A stretch of 64,000 nt of DNA from Anaerolineaceae bacterium UBA1363. GTDB lineage: Bacteria > Chloroflexota > Anaerolineae > Anaerolineales > Anaerolineaceae. The translations under genes and the position numbers were made by a program. The stretch is taken from the NCBI GenBank assembly GCA_002306055.1, contig DBRR01000019.1, forward strand, positions 31,119 through 95,118, in the 5' to 3' direction. Under the pieces are notes generated by a model. It saw only the letters and a program-made list of their open reading frames with translations, was not told the origin of the DNA and did not search any database. Positions 44,526-53,447 of the stretch are shown here, piece after piece; within the stretch, counting starts at the first letter, position 1; each line of letters begins with the position of its first letter.

Positions 44526-46130
44526 TTATCCCTCCTCAAACCCCGATTTGGTGTTGTGAAATCGCGCCGACCCAAGCCTTGATTCTTCCATCAGCAGAGG
44601 AATGAAAGGATTCATATATTGATCCTCTTTAGCCATCACGCCAGACAGTCCTTTGCCGCCTTCAAATGGACGCTTGATACCTGCAAAACGTCCGTCTTCA
44701 ATCGTCCGAAAAAGACCGTCCCTGCGGATATTCTGGAGGAGATCAAGCGTAAGATCGAGCACATATGCAGCGCGTTGTTCCATGATTCCGTCGTGGCGGA
44801 ATTCAATGTCCTCTCCAAAGTCTGCAAAACTGTTGGCAATGTAGCGAGCGTTTTCAATCGCAAGCGCGCGGTCTGCCAAAAATGGCGTATGGATGGCTTC
44901 GGTTAGCATTCCAAGCAAGTGAATACGCTGATCACTGATGACTGTCACGATATTAAAGAGTGCATCCTGAACGTACGCTTTGAAAATATTGCCAGTTTTG
45001 AACTTGGTAGGCGGCATATATTTAAGCGGGGCATTGGGGAAAATCTGCCTGGCAAGCTGCGCTTGGGCTAATTCGTATAAGAAGGAATTTTTTAGCTCGG
45101 GATTCATCTCAAAGGCATGACCAAGACCTATTTGCTCTTCGGGTAATCCAGCCTTCAGGGCAAATTGCTCATTAATAAGCTGGGAGGCCAACACGGTGTA
45201 GGCTTCTTCAAAGGCATCAGAAGTGGTCAGATAGTTATCCTCACCAGTGTTGATAATGATCCCTGCGGCAGCATTGATCAAGCGGGAAAACTCCTGGTCA
45301 ATGAGCGTACGCTGCATATTGATATCACGAAACAGGATCCCATAAAGAGCATCATTTAGCATCACATCGAGGCGCTCTAAGGCGCCCATGACCGCGATTT
45401 CTGGCATGCACAGACCTGAACAGTAATTACACAGTCGAATATAACGCTTCAATTCTTCGCCGACTTCATCCAAGGCTTCCCGCATCAGGCGAAAGTTTTC
45501 CTGGGTTGCCATTGTGCCGCCAAAGCCCTCTGTCGTCGCGCCATAGGGAACGTAATCGAGCAGGCTTTGCCCGGTGGTACGGATGACAGCGATAATGTCC
45601 GCGCCTTGCCTGGCAGCTGCCTTGGCCTGGGTGATATCTTCATAAATGTTCCCGGTGGCAACAATGACGTAGATTAATGGTCCGGCATGATCGCCAAATT
45701 CGAGCAGTCTTTCTTCCCGGATAATGCGATTGTGGTGGATTTTAGCGACCGCTTCTTCGGCTCTTTTTTCAGCCCACAACTGGATCTCAAAACTATCCAC
45801 TGGGTCTGTCCGGGTGAGATCTAATTCGCCGCGAGCGACAGCTTCAGCTATAGCCTGGGGTTCTTTCCCCAGAGAAATGGCTGCCTGTCCCAGCCAATAG
45901 GTTACACCAAGCCCAAGCATTTGACGGGATGCGAGATGGTCAACAACCACATTAGGCAAAGGCACACCCATCGCATCGACCCCGTCAATCCCCAATAACC
46001 GGCAAATGGAGCGCTCAATCGTGGTCGTGGTAAATTGTTGGGTGTAGCCATGGACATCTTCGACAATCTGCCTGGCAGCTTCGCGCGCCTGTTTTACTTT
46101 TTCCCAATCTATATTAAGAGTTGCCATCAT
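44526..46130 (-). CDS. kamD: D-lysine/beta-lysine 5,6-aminomutase, alpha subunit
   Basis: The 534-residue protein is the TIM-barrel alpha chain, of normal length for the family. RTTGQSLLDYVPYGATTEGFGGTMATQ in the middle matches the substrate and PLP region. The N-terminal IERSICRLLGIDGVDAMGVPLPN and the LCNYCSGLCMPE segment are also typical. It binds PLP together with KamE and carries out the radical amino shift with adenosylcobalamin. The start overlaps the kamC stop (ATGA) with an AGGAGG ribosome site inside kamC. Confidence 0.96.
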   Translation of the reverse strand: MMATLNIDWEKVKQAREAARQIVEDVHGYTQQFTTTTIERSICRLLGIDGVDAMGVPLPNVVVDHLASRQMLGLGVTYWLGQAAISLGKEPQAIAEAVARGELDLTRTDPVDSFEIQLWAEKRAEEAVAKIHHNRIIREERLLEFGDHAGPLIYVIVATGNIYEDITQAKAAARQGADIIAVIRTTGQSLLDYVPYGATTEGFGGTMATQENFRLMREALDEVGEELKRYIRLCNYCSGLCMPEIAVMGALERLDVMLNDALYGILFRDINMQRTLIDQEFSRLINAAAGIIINTGEDNYLTTSDAFEEAYTVLASQLINEQFALKAGLPEEQIGLGHAFEMNPELKNSFLYELAQAQLARQIFPNAPLKYMPPTKFKTGNIFKAYVQDALFNIVTVISDQRIHLLGMLTEAIHTPFLADRALAIENARYIANSFADFGEDIEFRHDGIMEQRAAYVLDLTLDLLQNIRRDGLFRTIEDGRFAGIKRPFEGGKGLSGVMAKEDQYMNPFIPLLMEESRLGSARFHNTKSGFEEG

Positions 46131-47668
46131 TCCTCCTGCCGGGCTGCTTTCATTTCCCGCAGCAATGCTTCGTCCACTCCAAGCAGCTCAGCAATTTTTA
46201 TCGCACCCGATGGGATTTGATGAATGCCATCAATCTCCTCAAGGCGATAATCCATCAGATTTTGAATTCTCCTGACCCGAGTCAGGTCTTCATGTAAAAC
46301 ATTTGCAAGCAAACTTAAAAAGCCTGCTGCAGAATCATCTTCGGATTCTCTGGTATTAACAGGAGCATCTCGAAAAGTCGGTAATTCTGCCAGTGCTTCC
46401 GGGCTGATGCCGCGCACTTGATAGAATCGAATTCCAGGTGCTGGTTTGACGTGATAATGGGTGGCAATGAAAAATGTGCTGCTGGATTTGGCGTATGCGT
46501 TGCAGAGAGCCTGCACAATTGCTGTCGCTTCCGAAGGATTTGTTCCCCGGCACGGTTCATCCATCAAAATCAGACCCTTTTGGCTTTGACTTTTTCGGTA
46601 ATGATTGCGGATTTGAACAGCCTCAAGCCCAAAAGAGGAAAGACCCCGATGCAGGTCACCTTCAAAGCTGGATTCAAAAGCAAAAAAATCAAATAAAGGC
46701 GTTTGCAGGCTCTCACAAAATGGGAAATATCCCAGTTGGGTCATAAGCAGTGCTAAGAAGATGGTCTTGAGGGCAACGCTCTTGCCGCCCATGTTGGCTC
46801 CCATTAAAACAGTTGTGCCTTGCCGTAATTCGATCGATATCGGAGTGAAAGATAACCCTTGTTTTTCCAACATTGCAGCCACCAGCGGATGAGTTGCGTT
46901 TTGTAGTATCGCTGGCTGTTGCTGTTCCACCAATTTTGGGAGGCAACCATTCCAACGGGCAGCCAGGATAGCTTTCGCAAGCCTAAAATCGAGTATTCCG
47001 CAATTATCAACATTCTTACGTATTTGAGGTAACCATTCGGCCAGTTTTGCACCCAATTGCCTGCGAATGTTTTCTTCTTCCTGGTCTTCCTGGGCGGTTA
47101 GCAGGGCACGATGAGTCAATAAAGTCTTCCGCTGAGATCCAGTTGCCTGCCTGATGGCTCTTTCAAGCTCAATTTTTCTTGCCCGGATTTGGGTAAGCTC
47201 TGTCGAATAATTGCTATAGATATGAAAGGCGGGGTTCCCTGTGCCGGCTGGATCGAGTAAGGCTGCTGCAGCTTTGGTGTCTTCAAAATCGACTCCCGCA
47301 GCAATTAGGAGTTCCTGCATTTTGCGAATGCGATTGAAAATTGCCAGTGCACTTTTGAGTTCAAAGAATTCGGTATCATCCAGCAGACTGCCTTTTTCGA
47401 GCCTTCCAAGAGTGCCCCTGAGTTCGCGCAGACGTGATAGCTGTATTTGCACTTCTGTTAATTGAGGGTGGTCCGCTCTGACTAACGAAAGCAACCGATC
47501 AATGGCACTCAATTCTTCCTGCAACGAGTCCCGGGTAATGGGCGTGTACAGATGAAAAGCATTCTTAAGGACGTTCCCTTGAGGGCTGCGGCATTGGCAG
47601 GCATCCAGGACTTTGAGCAGTCCTAAATCGTCTAACAATTCTGGGGAAATGATGACCGAGGATATCAT
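46127..47668 (-). CDS. kamC: MutS-like ATPase, lysine 5,6-aminomutase reactivase subunit
   Basis: The 513-residue protein carries a MutS-type ATPase domain near its C-terminus: Walker A MGANMGGKSVALKT near 300 and Walker B GLILMDEPCRGTNPSEA near 370, then FFIATHYHVKPAPG. The N-terminal half has helical lever-like sequence without mismatch-recognition domains. In lysine-fermenting bacteria a gene of this type always travels with kamDE and is assigned to exchange damaged cobalamin in the aminomutase. That role is known for the family and inferred here from position. It overlaps kamD by 4 bp. Annotation as a DNA mismatch repair protein would be wrong. Confidence 0.88.
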   Translation of the reverse strand: MISSVIISPELLDDLGLLKVLDACQCRSPQGNVLKNAFHLYTPITRDSLQEELSAIDRLLSLVRADHPQLTEVQIQLSRLRELRGTLGRLEKGSLLDDTEFFELKSALAIFNRIRKMQELLIAAGVDFEDTKAAAALLDPAGTGNPAFHIYSNYSTELTQIRARKIELERAIRQATGSQRKTLLTHRALLTAQEDQEEENIRRQLGAKLAEWLPQIRKNVDNCGILDFRLAKAILAARWNGCLPKLVEQQQPAILQNATHPLVAAMLEKQGLSFTPISIELRQGTTVLMGANMGGKSVALKTIFLALLMTQLGYFPFCESLQTPLFDFFAFESSFEGDLHRGLSSFGLEAVQIRNHYRKSQSQKGLILMDEPCRGTNPSEATAIVQALCNAYAKSSSTFFIATHYHVKPAPGIRFYQVRGISPEALAELPTFRDAPVNTRESEDDSAAGFLSLLANVLHEDLTRVRRIQNLMDYRLEEIDGIHQIPSGAIKIAELLGVDEALLREMKAARQEE

Positions 47669-47674
47669 ATAATC

Positions 47675-48757
47675 TCACATTGTCTTTGGACCCAGATCAA
47701 CTACGGGAATCGGTATCCTTTTACGCAATTCTGTTAGTGTCTGCTGGGAATCGAGGCATTGCCCATTGGAACGCGTGGGGTTTAGGCAAACTAAGCGCAC
47801 ATCCAAAGGATTGAGCACTGCAAGGGTGACTTTACGGTCGTGAATTTTATGAAAACTGCTCGGTTTGATGAATAAACGTGTACCATCTTCAACTACAAGC
47901 GTCAAATTGTTGAAATTGGTCTCGCCAAGCAATTCTTGCAGCACCTGGTCGGTCATCGCACCTTTTAGAAACAGATAACTTGTGTCTGGTCTTAGGGCGT
48001 TTGCAATCACTTTGCCGTAACCAACCAGCGAGGGAGTATCGAGGCTTGAGCTGCTCAAATCTGGACCTTCACCGTGCAACAGGATAGCACGCTGATTGGG
48101 ATGCTCTTTTATTGCGTCAGCAAACAGGATAGCCGTCTCCTGTGTAATGGCTGGCGTCTGGAGCAAGGTCAGGGCGAAGCTGGATTTCTCAGCCAGGATT
48201 TCAGGATTTGCAGATGTTTCCGCGCTGACGCAAAGAATGACTGCCTCACTCACATCTGAACCCCCTTGTGACCGGCGCGACAATGCTCCGTCGATGATAA
48301 AAAGGCTTTCTGGTTCGTGTCGGCGCATCAGATTTTCAATGGTGCCAATTTCCTCAGCCACACTGGGTCCTGCCAATTCCACGTAGCCATCGCTAAGCGC
48401 CCGGCAAACAATCACCTCGCCTAAGGCCGTTCGGATGTTGCTGAGTTCCAGGATTTCTAGCAAGGCATCACTACGCTGCAGTGCTCCTTCGGCACTGGCA
48501 ATCAGAGTGCCCGTTGATACATAAATGCGCGGCTTGGCACTACCATTCAAGATGTCTTCTGTTTCGCCATCTCTACCGATCGAGGTCAGCGCCAAAGGTC
48601 GTGATTGTGCAGAATCTTGCCAGGCTGCGACGATGTGGTTGAGGCAAGTAGTCTTACCAGCGTTTTTTGACAGGCCAATAATAGCCAGCGATTGCAGGTT
48701 TTGCAGACCTGTCAGCTGGAGCAGTTTATTGCTTGGTTCTGCCGCAAGCGCTGTCAT
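47675..48757 (-). CDS. kamB: P-loop protein, lysine 5,6-aminomutase reactivase partner
   Basis: The 360-residue protein has an N-terminal P-loop IIGLSKNAGKTTCLNHIV near residues 27-44 and a switch-like ALTSIGRDGE segment, with a Lys/Asp-rich beta region at the C-terminus (LAVLNPLDVRLVCLNP). It matches the protein encoded between kamA and kamC in lysine-fermentation operons and is taken as the partner of the MutS-like KamC. Its exact biochemical part is not settled. It lies 12 bp after kamA and 6 bp before kamC. Confidence 0.82.
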   Translation of the reverse strand: MTALAAEPSNKLLQLTGLQNLQSLAIIGLSKNAGKTTCLNHIVAAWQDSAQSRPLALTSIGRDGETEDILNGSAKPRIYVSTGTLIASAEGALQRSDALLEILELSNIRTALGEVIVCRALSDGYVELAGPSVAEEIGTIENLMRRHEPESLFIIDGALSRRSQGGSDVSEAVILCVSAETSANPEILAEKSSFALTLLQTPAITQETAILFADAIKEHPNQRAILLHGEGPDLSSSSLDTPSLVGYGKVIANALRPDTSYLFLKGAMTDQVLQELLGETNFNNLTLVVEDGTRLFIKPSSFHKIHDRKVTLAVLNPLDVRLVCLNPTRSNGQCLDSQQTLTELRKRIPIPVVDLGPKTM

Positions 48758-48769
48758 ACTAATTGCCTT

Positions 48770-50053
48770 CTATTCCTTATGCTTCCTTTGATTTCGAAGG
48801 AGCCCAATTGGTTCGAGAGTTCGTTGTTGCCCGGCAAGCAAACCGGCAACCCCAATCAATTCAACGTCCTCTTCGCCTCTGCAAACAGGGCAATTGCACT
48901 CGTTTTTATATTCTTCCGGTTCTTTATAGGTGGTAATCACGCCTTCAAAGTTCCTTAGAACCACATGATCCGGGTTCTGTGAAATCAGGTAGGCAGGCAA
49001 GACCGGGATCTTACCGCCGCCGCCGGGTGCATCCACAACGTAGGTGGGCACGCACAAGCCGGATGTGTGACCCCGCAGACTTTCAATGATCTCCACCCCC
49101 TTGGCAACTGGTGTGCGGAAATGCGAAAGACCCAGGGAAAGATCGCACTGATAAAGGTAATAGGGGCGAACCCGAATGTATGCCAGTCCGTTAACCAGTT
49201 TTCGCATGACGTGTACACAATCGTTTACTCCTCGCAAGAGGACTGATTGATTGCCTAATTGCACGCCGGCATCCGCCAGGAGTGCAGTAGCACGTTTGGA
49301 ATCAGGAGTTATTTCGTTCGTGTGATTGAAGTGCGTGTTTACCCAGACTGGATGATATTTCTTTATCATTGTGCACAATTCAGGTGTGATCCTTTGCGGA
49401 AGAACCACAGGTGTGCGCGTACCGATGCGAATAATTTCCACGTGATCGATAGCTCGCAATTTGGAAAGGATGTACTCCACGCGGTCGTCGCTCATTAGCA
49501 GGGCATCACCTCCAGAAAGCAGCACATCCCGCACGGCAGGTGTATTGCGGATATAGTCGATGCAGGCATCGATTTGCGCGCGTGTCCGAGCGCCGTCTTT
49601 CTGACCAGCCAGGCGACGACGGGTGCAATGCCGGCAATACATGGCACACTGATCGGTAATAAGGAAGAGAACGCGGTCGGGGTAGCGATGAGTCAGTCCG
49701 AGAACGGGGGAGTCACCCTCTTCTTCAAGAGGATCTTCCATATCTTCAGGACTGCGATAAGCTTCATCGCCAGTTGGCACAGCTTGTCTCCTTACCGGGT
49801 CATGAGGGTCGTTCGGATCGATCAGAGTTAAGTAATAAGGAGTAATTGCCATCCTGAAGAGTTCAAGCGCTTTTCGTGCGCCTTGTTCTTCTTCAGGGGT
49901 AAGCGGTAGATATTTTTTTAGGGTGTCAACATCTGAAATGCGATGGGAAACCTGCCAGTGCCAATCATTCCACTGCTCATCTGACACTTCCGGGAAGAGT
50001 TTTCTTCGCCGGGCTTCACCACTTGTGTTGATGTACTTTTCTTCAGCTTTCAT
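48770..50053 (-). CDS. kamA: L-lysine 2,3-aminomutase
   Basis: From the ATG at 50053 (AAGGAG eight bases upstream) the product has 427 residues. The radical SAM motif is CAMYCRHC (Cys136, Cys140, Cys143), followed by TRRRLAG. DVLLSGGDALLMSD and GTRTPVVLPQRIT are typical of the family, and YVVDAPGGGGKIPV contains the PLP lysine. The C-terminal Cys pair (ECNCPVCRG) fits the zinc site. It converts L-lysine to L-beta-lysine, the first step of lysine fermentation. A GTG one codon earlier is a less likely start. Confidence 0.97.
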   Translation of the reverse strand: MKAEEKYINTSGEARRRKLFPEVSDEQWNDWHWQVSHRISDVDTLKKYLPLTPEEEQGARKALELFRMAITPYYLTLIDPNDPHDPVRRQAVPTGDEAYRSPEDMEDPLEEEGDSPVLGLTHRYPDRVLFLITDQCAMYCRHCTRRRLAGQKDGARTRAQIDACIDYIRNTPAVRDVLLSGGDALLMSDDRVEYILSKLRAIDHVEIIRIGTRTPVVLPQRITPELCTMIKKYHPVWVNTHFNHTNEITPDSKRATALLADAGVQLGNQSVLLRGVNDCVHVMRKLVNGLAYIRVRPYYLYQCDLSLGLSHFRTPVAKGVEIIESLRGHTSGLCVPTYVVDAPGGGGKIPVLPAYLISQNPDHVVLRNFEGVITTYKEPEEYKNECNCPVCRGEEDVELIGVAGLLAGQQRTLEPIGLLRNQRKHKE

Positions 50054-50114
50054 CACCTAACTCCTTAGTTTTTGAAGCAGACTGCTGCGCAAGCAGCGGT
50101 CCTATCTTCCAGTA

Positions 50115-51152
50115 TCAGATGTAACTCTTTTCGAAGATCTCACGCAGGGCTTTGGATTCGCGTAAAACCTGTAGGGTGAATTCCGCATGGTTGCGCGTGT
50201 AGCCGTTGCCAATGATCATCGTAACGTCTTTTCCAACGCCTTCAGCGCCCAAGGCGGCACGAGTAAAGCTTGTCGCCATGCTGAAGAAGTAAACCAGTCC
50301 GCCATCGCGTACCGGGAGAATCGTGGACATTTCAGTTCCATGGATGTTGACAACGTTGATTGCAATATCATATTCTCTGCCGCCATTGCACTCCAGGGCT
50401 CTTTCGAGCACTTCCACTGGTTTGGCTGCGTCTGCAACGAAGAACTTATGCACAAAATGATTGTCCAGCAAGGTTTTTTCAGGACGGTTATTCCGACTCA
50501 TGCCCACAACATTACCGCAGGGACCAACGCGTTTCATGGCTTCGTAACCGCAGAGCATGCCGCTCTTGCCGCCGGCACCGAGGATGAGCACTGAATCGCC
50601 AGGCTTGACAATATTTGCCGTCTGCGCTGGGGCACCTGCAACATCCAGGGCTGCCAGTGCGAGAGCTTCGGGCATGTCGTCTGGAAGTTTGGCATAAATA
50701 CCACTTTCAAAAAGAATAGCTTGCCCTTTGATATCTACACGATCTGTGTCAGGATGAACCGCGAGGATCTCATCAATGTGGAGTGGTGTCAGGGAAAGGG
50801 AAACCAAGGATGCAATTCGATCACCTACCTTGAGATCGTTACGATCCTGCAAGGCGGAGCCGATCTTGGCGACACTTCCCATCAACATCCCGCCAGAGCC
50901 AGTAACTGGGTTCTGCATCTTGCCGCGTTCACTAACAATACTTAAAATCATCTCTTTGAGACGTTCTTCATTTTGTTCTGAATCGGTCCAAAGATGCCTG
51001 AAACTGGCAGAGTCGATGTTCAACGCGGATACATCTATCAGAATTTCGTTATCATAGATCTCCATCGTATTGTCGATCTTTTGCGCAGCTTGTGGAAGCA
51101 GCCCTTTGGGCTCGATCACGCGGTGTGCACCATATTTATTACCCATTGCCAT
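50115..51152 (-). CDS. kdd: L-erythro-3,5-diaminohexanoate dehydrogenase
   Basis: The 345-residue protein has a medium-chain-dehydrogenase-like fold with the nucleotide-binding VLILGAGGKSGMLCGYEAMK near 185-203. The N-terminal HRVIEPKGLLPQAA, ALNIDSASF and the GSGGMLMGSV stretch are typical of Kdd. It oxidatively deaminates 3,5-diaminohexanoate to 3-keto-5-aminohexanoate with NAD(P). A GGAGGA ribosome site precedes the ATG. It lies between kce and kamA. Confidence 0.94.
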   Translation of the reverse strand: MAMGNKYGAHRVIEPKGLLPQAAQKIDNTMEIYDNEILIDVSALNIDSASFRHLWTDSEQNEERLKEMILSIVSERGKMQNPVTGSGGMLMGSVAKIGSALQDRNDLKVGDRIASLVSLSLTPLHIDEILAVHPDTDRVDIKGQAILFESGIYAKLPDDMPEALALAALDVAGAPAQTANIVKPGDSVLILGAGGKSGMLCGYEAMKRVGPCGNVVGMSRNNRPEKTLLDNHFVHKFFVADAAKPVEVLERALECNGGREYDIAINVVNIHGTEMSTILPVRDGGLVYFFSMATSFTRAALGAEGVGKDVTMIIGNGYTRNHAEFTLQVLRESKALREIFEKSYI

Positions 51153-51171
51153 AAAACTATTCCTCCGTAGA

Positions 51172-52017
51172 TTATTTACTATGATTTACACGTTCCGGCA
51201 TGCCCAAAATCTGGCGGGCTTCTGCCGGCGTGGCGATTTCCAGATTCAGATCTTTTGCGATGCGGACGATCCGCTCTACAAATTCCGCATTCGAGACGCC
51301 ATTGCGCTCACGGTTGTATTTCAGGTTGTCCTCAAAGCCCACCCGAACGTGACCGCCCAAAAGCATGCCCATCACATTCATTTCCAACTGGCAGCGGCCA
51401 ATTCCTGTGGCTGTGAAGGTCGCGCCTTCGGGGAGCGATTCTTTCAGAAACAGCAAGTCGCGCGGGGTGCCAGCGGCGCCGCCATTTACTCCCAGCACAA
51501 AGTTGAAGTGCAGAGGCGGTTGAATGTGACCCTTACGAACCAAACGTAATGCCATATCCACATGACTTTTGTCGAAGCATTCCAGCTCGGGTTTGATCCC
51601 ACGTTCGTTCATACGGGCTGCGAAGGCGATGATCATATTTTCAGTATTGACGAAAATTTCGTCTCCGCCAAAGTTCATGGTTCCGCAGTCCAGGCTTGCC
51701 ATTTCGGGGTTCAGTTCGGTAGGTTGCAGGCGCTCTTCAGCAGTCATGCCGGTAGCGCCGCCCGTGGAGGGTTGAATAATGACGTCTGGGCAAGCCGCCT
51801 GGATCGCATCGATGATCGCCCTGAAGCGTTCGCGGTCCTGGGTGGGGGTGCCATCATCGTACCTGGCGTGCAGGTGGATGATGGCAGCGCCAGCTTCGCG
51901 GGCGAGTTTTGCCTCACGCACATACTGATCGATCGTGTAGGGGACAGCGGGGTTCATTTCCTGGGTAACTTCAGCACCGCTGATTGCCGCGGTGATGATG
52001 ACCTTTTGCGCGCTCAT
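51172..52017 (-). CDS. kce: 3-keto-5-aminohexanoate cleavage enzyme
   Basis: From the ATG at 52017 (AAGGAG ribosome site) the product has 281 residues. It begins KVIITAAISGAEVT, with metal-binding IIHLHARYDDGTPT near 45-58 and PELECFDKSHVDMALRL near 140. These are features of the KCE/BKACE family, which condenses a beta-keto acid with acetyl-CoA. Here the products are acetoacetate and L-3-aminobutyryl-CoA. It lies 32 bp after kal and 20 bp before kdd. Confidence 0.95.
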   Translation of the reverse strand: MSAQKVIITAAISGAEVTQEMNPAVPYTIDQYVREAKLAREAGAAIIHLHARYDDGTPTQDRERFRAIIDAIQAACPDVIIQPSTGGATGMTAEERLQPTELNPEMASLDCGTMNFGGDEIFVNTENMIIAFAARMNERGIKPELECFDKSHVDMALRLVRKGHIQPPLHFNFVLGVNGGAAGTPRDLLFLKESLPEGATFTATGIGRCQLEMNVMGMLLGGHVRVGFEDNLKYNRERNGVSNAEFVERIVRIAKDLNLEIATPAEARQILGMPERVNHSK

Positions 52018-52049
52018 GTCTCTCTCCTTGGGTAGATTTTTGACTAGGA

Positions 52050-52436
52050 TCAACCCAGACGTTGCTTATTCTTCGGGGTGACGCAAGTACCGCTGGCGCG
52101 GCAGACCAGAACTGGTTTAGCCAAAACTTCAGCAGCAGAATCGGATAAATCAGGCCGTGGCGCGATGACCTTCCAGGCTTCAAAAGCCATCTTGCGCGAG
52201 GTGTTACCTTCGCTGGTGATCCAACCCTTGGCTTCGATGAAATCGCCAGCATAAACAGGCGCAAGAAATTCGATGTTATCGTAAGCTCTGAAAAGCCCCT
52301 CGTCACCATCGCGCCGAATCAACAATTCAGTAGCCACGTCGCCAAATAATTTGGTAAGGTAAGCTCCGTCCACAAGCCCACCGCCATAGTGAGCGTTTTC
52401 CGCTCCGATTCTCAGTCTGATTACTACTTCATTCAT
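52050..52436 (-). CDS. kal: 3-aminobutyryl-CoA ammonia-lyase
   Basis: The 128-residue protein is a hot-dog-fold enzyme: [37 protein letters not shown] start (key residues His, Tyr, Gly), then [20 protein letters not shown] near 50-69. It removes ammonia from L-3-aminobutyryl-CoA to give crotonyl-CoA. It is the first gene of the lysine-fermentation operon and is preceded by a terminator and a lysine riboswitch. The AGGAG ribosome site lies 5 bases before the ATG. Confidence 0.92.
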   Translation of the reverse strand: MNEVVIRLRIGAENAHYGGGLVDGAYLTKLFGDVATELLIRRDGDEGLFRAYDNIEFLAPVYAGDFIEAKGWITSEGNTSRKMAFEAWKVIAPRPDLSDSAAEVLAKPVLVCRASGTCVTPKNKQRLG

Positions 52437-52450
52437 CGCATTCTCCTAAT

Positions 52451-52487
52451 AATTAAAAACGCTATGTGTTGAAAAAGACACATAGCG
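52451..52487 (-). terminator. Riboswitch-controlled intrinsic terminator
   Basis: On the minus strand a perfect 10-bp stem (52478-52487 with 52460-52469, CGCTATGTGT and its complement) with an 8-base loop is followed by TTTTTAATT. Its 5' arm shares bases 52481-52487 with the closing P1 helix of the lysine aptamer, so the two structures exclude each other. It lies 15 bp before kal. Confidence 0.88.
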
Positions 52488-52645
52488 CTCCATGCAATTG
52501 CATGACAGTGGCCTAACTTCGTTAGGCTCACCAAGGCGGAGGAGAGGACTCTCCTTTTGCCCTTCGGCGACGGATAATTCGTTTCTTCTCCCAGTCCCGG
52601 GATTAATGCGAAGTTGCTACACAATCCGCCGCGCCTCTAATGATA
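52481..52645 (-). ncRNA. Lysine riboswitch (L box)
   Basis: Read on the minus strand the leader contains the conserved blocks of the lysine aptamer in order. These are TTAGAGGCGC at the start, GGGACTGGGAG, GTCGCCGAAGGGC, a GGAGAG/CTCTCC hairpin, GAGCCTAACG/CGTTAGGCC, and CACTGTCATGCAATTGCATGG ending in AGCGCTATG. The 3' side matches the CTGTC-hairpin-GGAG-GCTAT pattern of the Bacillus lysC leader. P1 pairs CATTAG with CTATG, with one bulge. The overlap with the terminator arm predicts an ON switch for the lysine-degradation operon. Confidence 0.9.
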
Positions 52646-52681
52646 AATATTCAATTGATATCAGACATTCCTGATGCTTAG

Positions 52682-52710
52682 ATTATAGCGTCATATTGGG
52701 TTTTTCGGAA
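52682..52710 (-). promoter_or_regulatory. Probable promoter of the lysine-fermentation operon
   Basis: On the minus strand TATAAT (52682-52687) lies about 36 bases upstream of the riboswitch. A weak -35 (TTCCGA, 52705-52710) is 17 bp further up and abuts a run of 12-bp tandem repeats. Confidence 0.55.
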
Positions 52711-52746
52711 GAGGAAAAACAAGAGGAAAAACAAGAGGAAAAACAC
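52711..52746 (+). repeat. Three 12-bp tandem repeats
   Basis: GAGGAAAAACAA occurs three times head to tail (the last copy ends AC). The array sits just upstream of the lysine operon promoter, in the divergent gap with the 138-residue gene. It may be a regulator site or a slippage-prone tract. Confidence 0.8.
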
Positions 52747-52880
52747 CAATTTCCCATAAAAACCCGCGTATAAATGATATCCACATTATACATAGTATGT
52801 ACATTCGTTTAATGATTGTGATCAGTGTGGGGTGGGGGAGTTGAGTATAATTGCGTCTGATTTATACTTAAAGGTGACTT

Positions 52881-53297
52881 ATGGCAATAAAAACAACTGA
52901 AAGCGGTACAACGCTTCGCAATCGATTAGCGCGTTCAATCGTTCTGGCTATCCGAACGCTGATGCAGCAGGGCAACCCGGATGAGAAAAGCCTGGATATG
53001 GCAGCATACATCGTCCTGGCGTTGGAAAAAATCAATGAGACCATCGACACGGCCGCGGCAGCCTGGGAAAAGCGTGATTATTGGGTGAAAGCTGATCAGT
53101 TCCGTCAGGAATGGGCCTGGATTGAAGGCAGTCATAGGCGTCTGAAAGCCGCGGTCCTGGCGCAGAACTGGGCAGAGATTGCAACAGAAGTTATTTCAGT
53201 GGGTCAGCATTTCAGTCATATAAAGATTTCTGAGAAAAATCGAATTGGCGAACCTTGGATCGGTGCATGGAATGCACTGAAACGTTCCAGCAATTGA
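52881..53297 (+). CDS. Small helical hypothetical protein
   Basis: The 138-residue protein is almost entirely helical (SIVLAIRTLMQQG, DMAAYIVLALEKINETIDTA, QFRQEWAWIEGSHRRLKAA) and has no membrane helix or signal. I do not recognise a family. A TATAAT at 52846-52851 and AAAGGTGA just before the ATG give it its own promoter and ribosome site. It diverges from the lysine operon, so a regulatory role is possible but there is no DNA-binding motif to support it. Confidence 0.68.
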   Translation: MAIKTTESGTTLRNRLARSIVLAIRTLMQQGNPDEKSLDMAAYIVLALEKINETIDTAAAAWEKRDYWVKADQFRQEWAWIEGSHRRLKAAVLAQNWAEIATEVISVGQHFSHIKISEKNRIGEPWIGAWNALKRSSN

Positions 53298-53447
53298 AAA
53301 CCTGACAGTAAGAAATTTCTGGGAACAAAATCGGTAGGTGGGCGGTTGATTATTAAAAATTTCTTTATGGTTATGATAAGTATCATTATCACAAGCATTA
53401 CTAACGAACAAGGTTAGTTCTTCCAGTCCATAACGTGTGCAGATAAA

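Noticed and set aside
46127..47668. DNA mismatch repair protein MutS
   Set aside because: It has only the ATPase and lever parts and sits inside the aminomutase operon, so the reactivase role is favoured.
52481..52645. Cobalamin riboswitch, given the B12-dependent aminomutase
   Set aside because: The B12 box and the flanking conserved blocks are missing, while lysine aptamer blocks appear in the right order.
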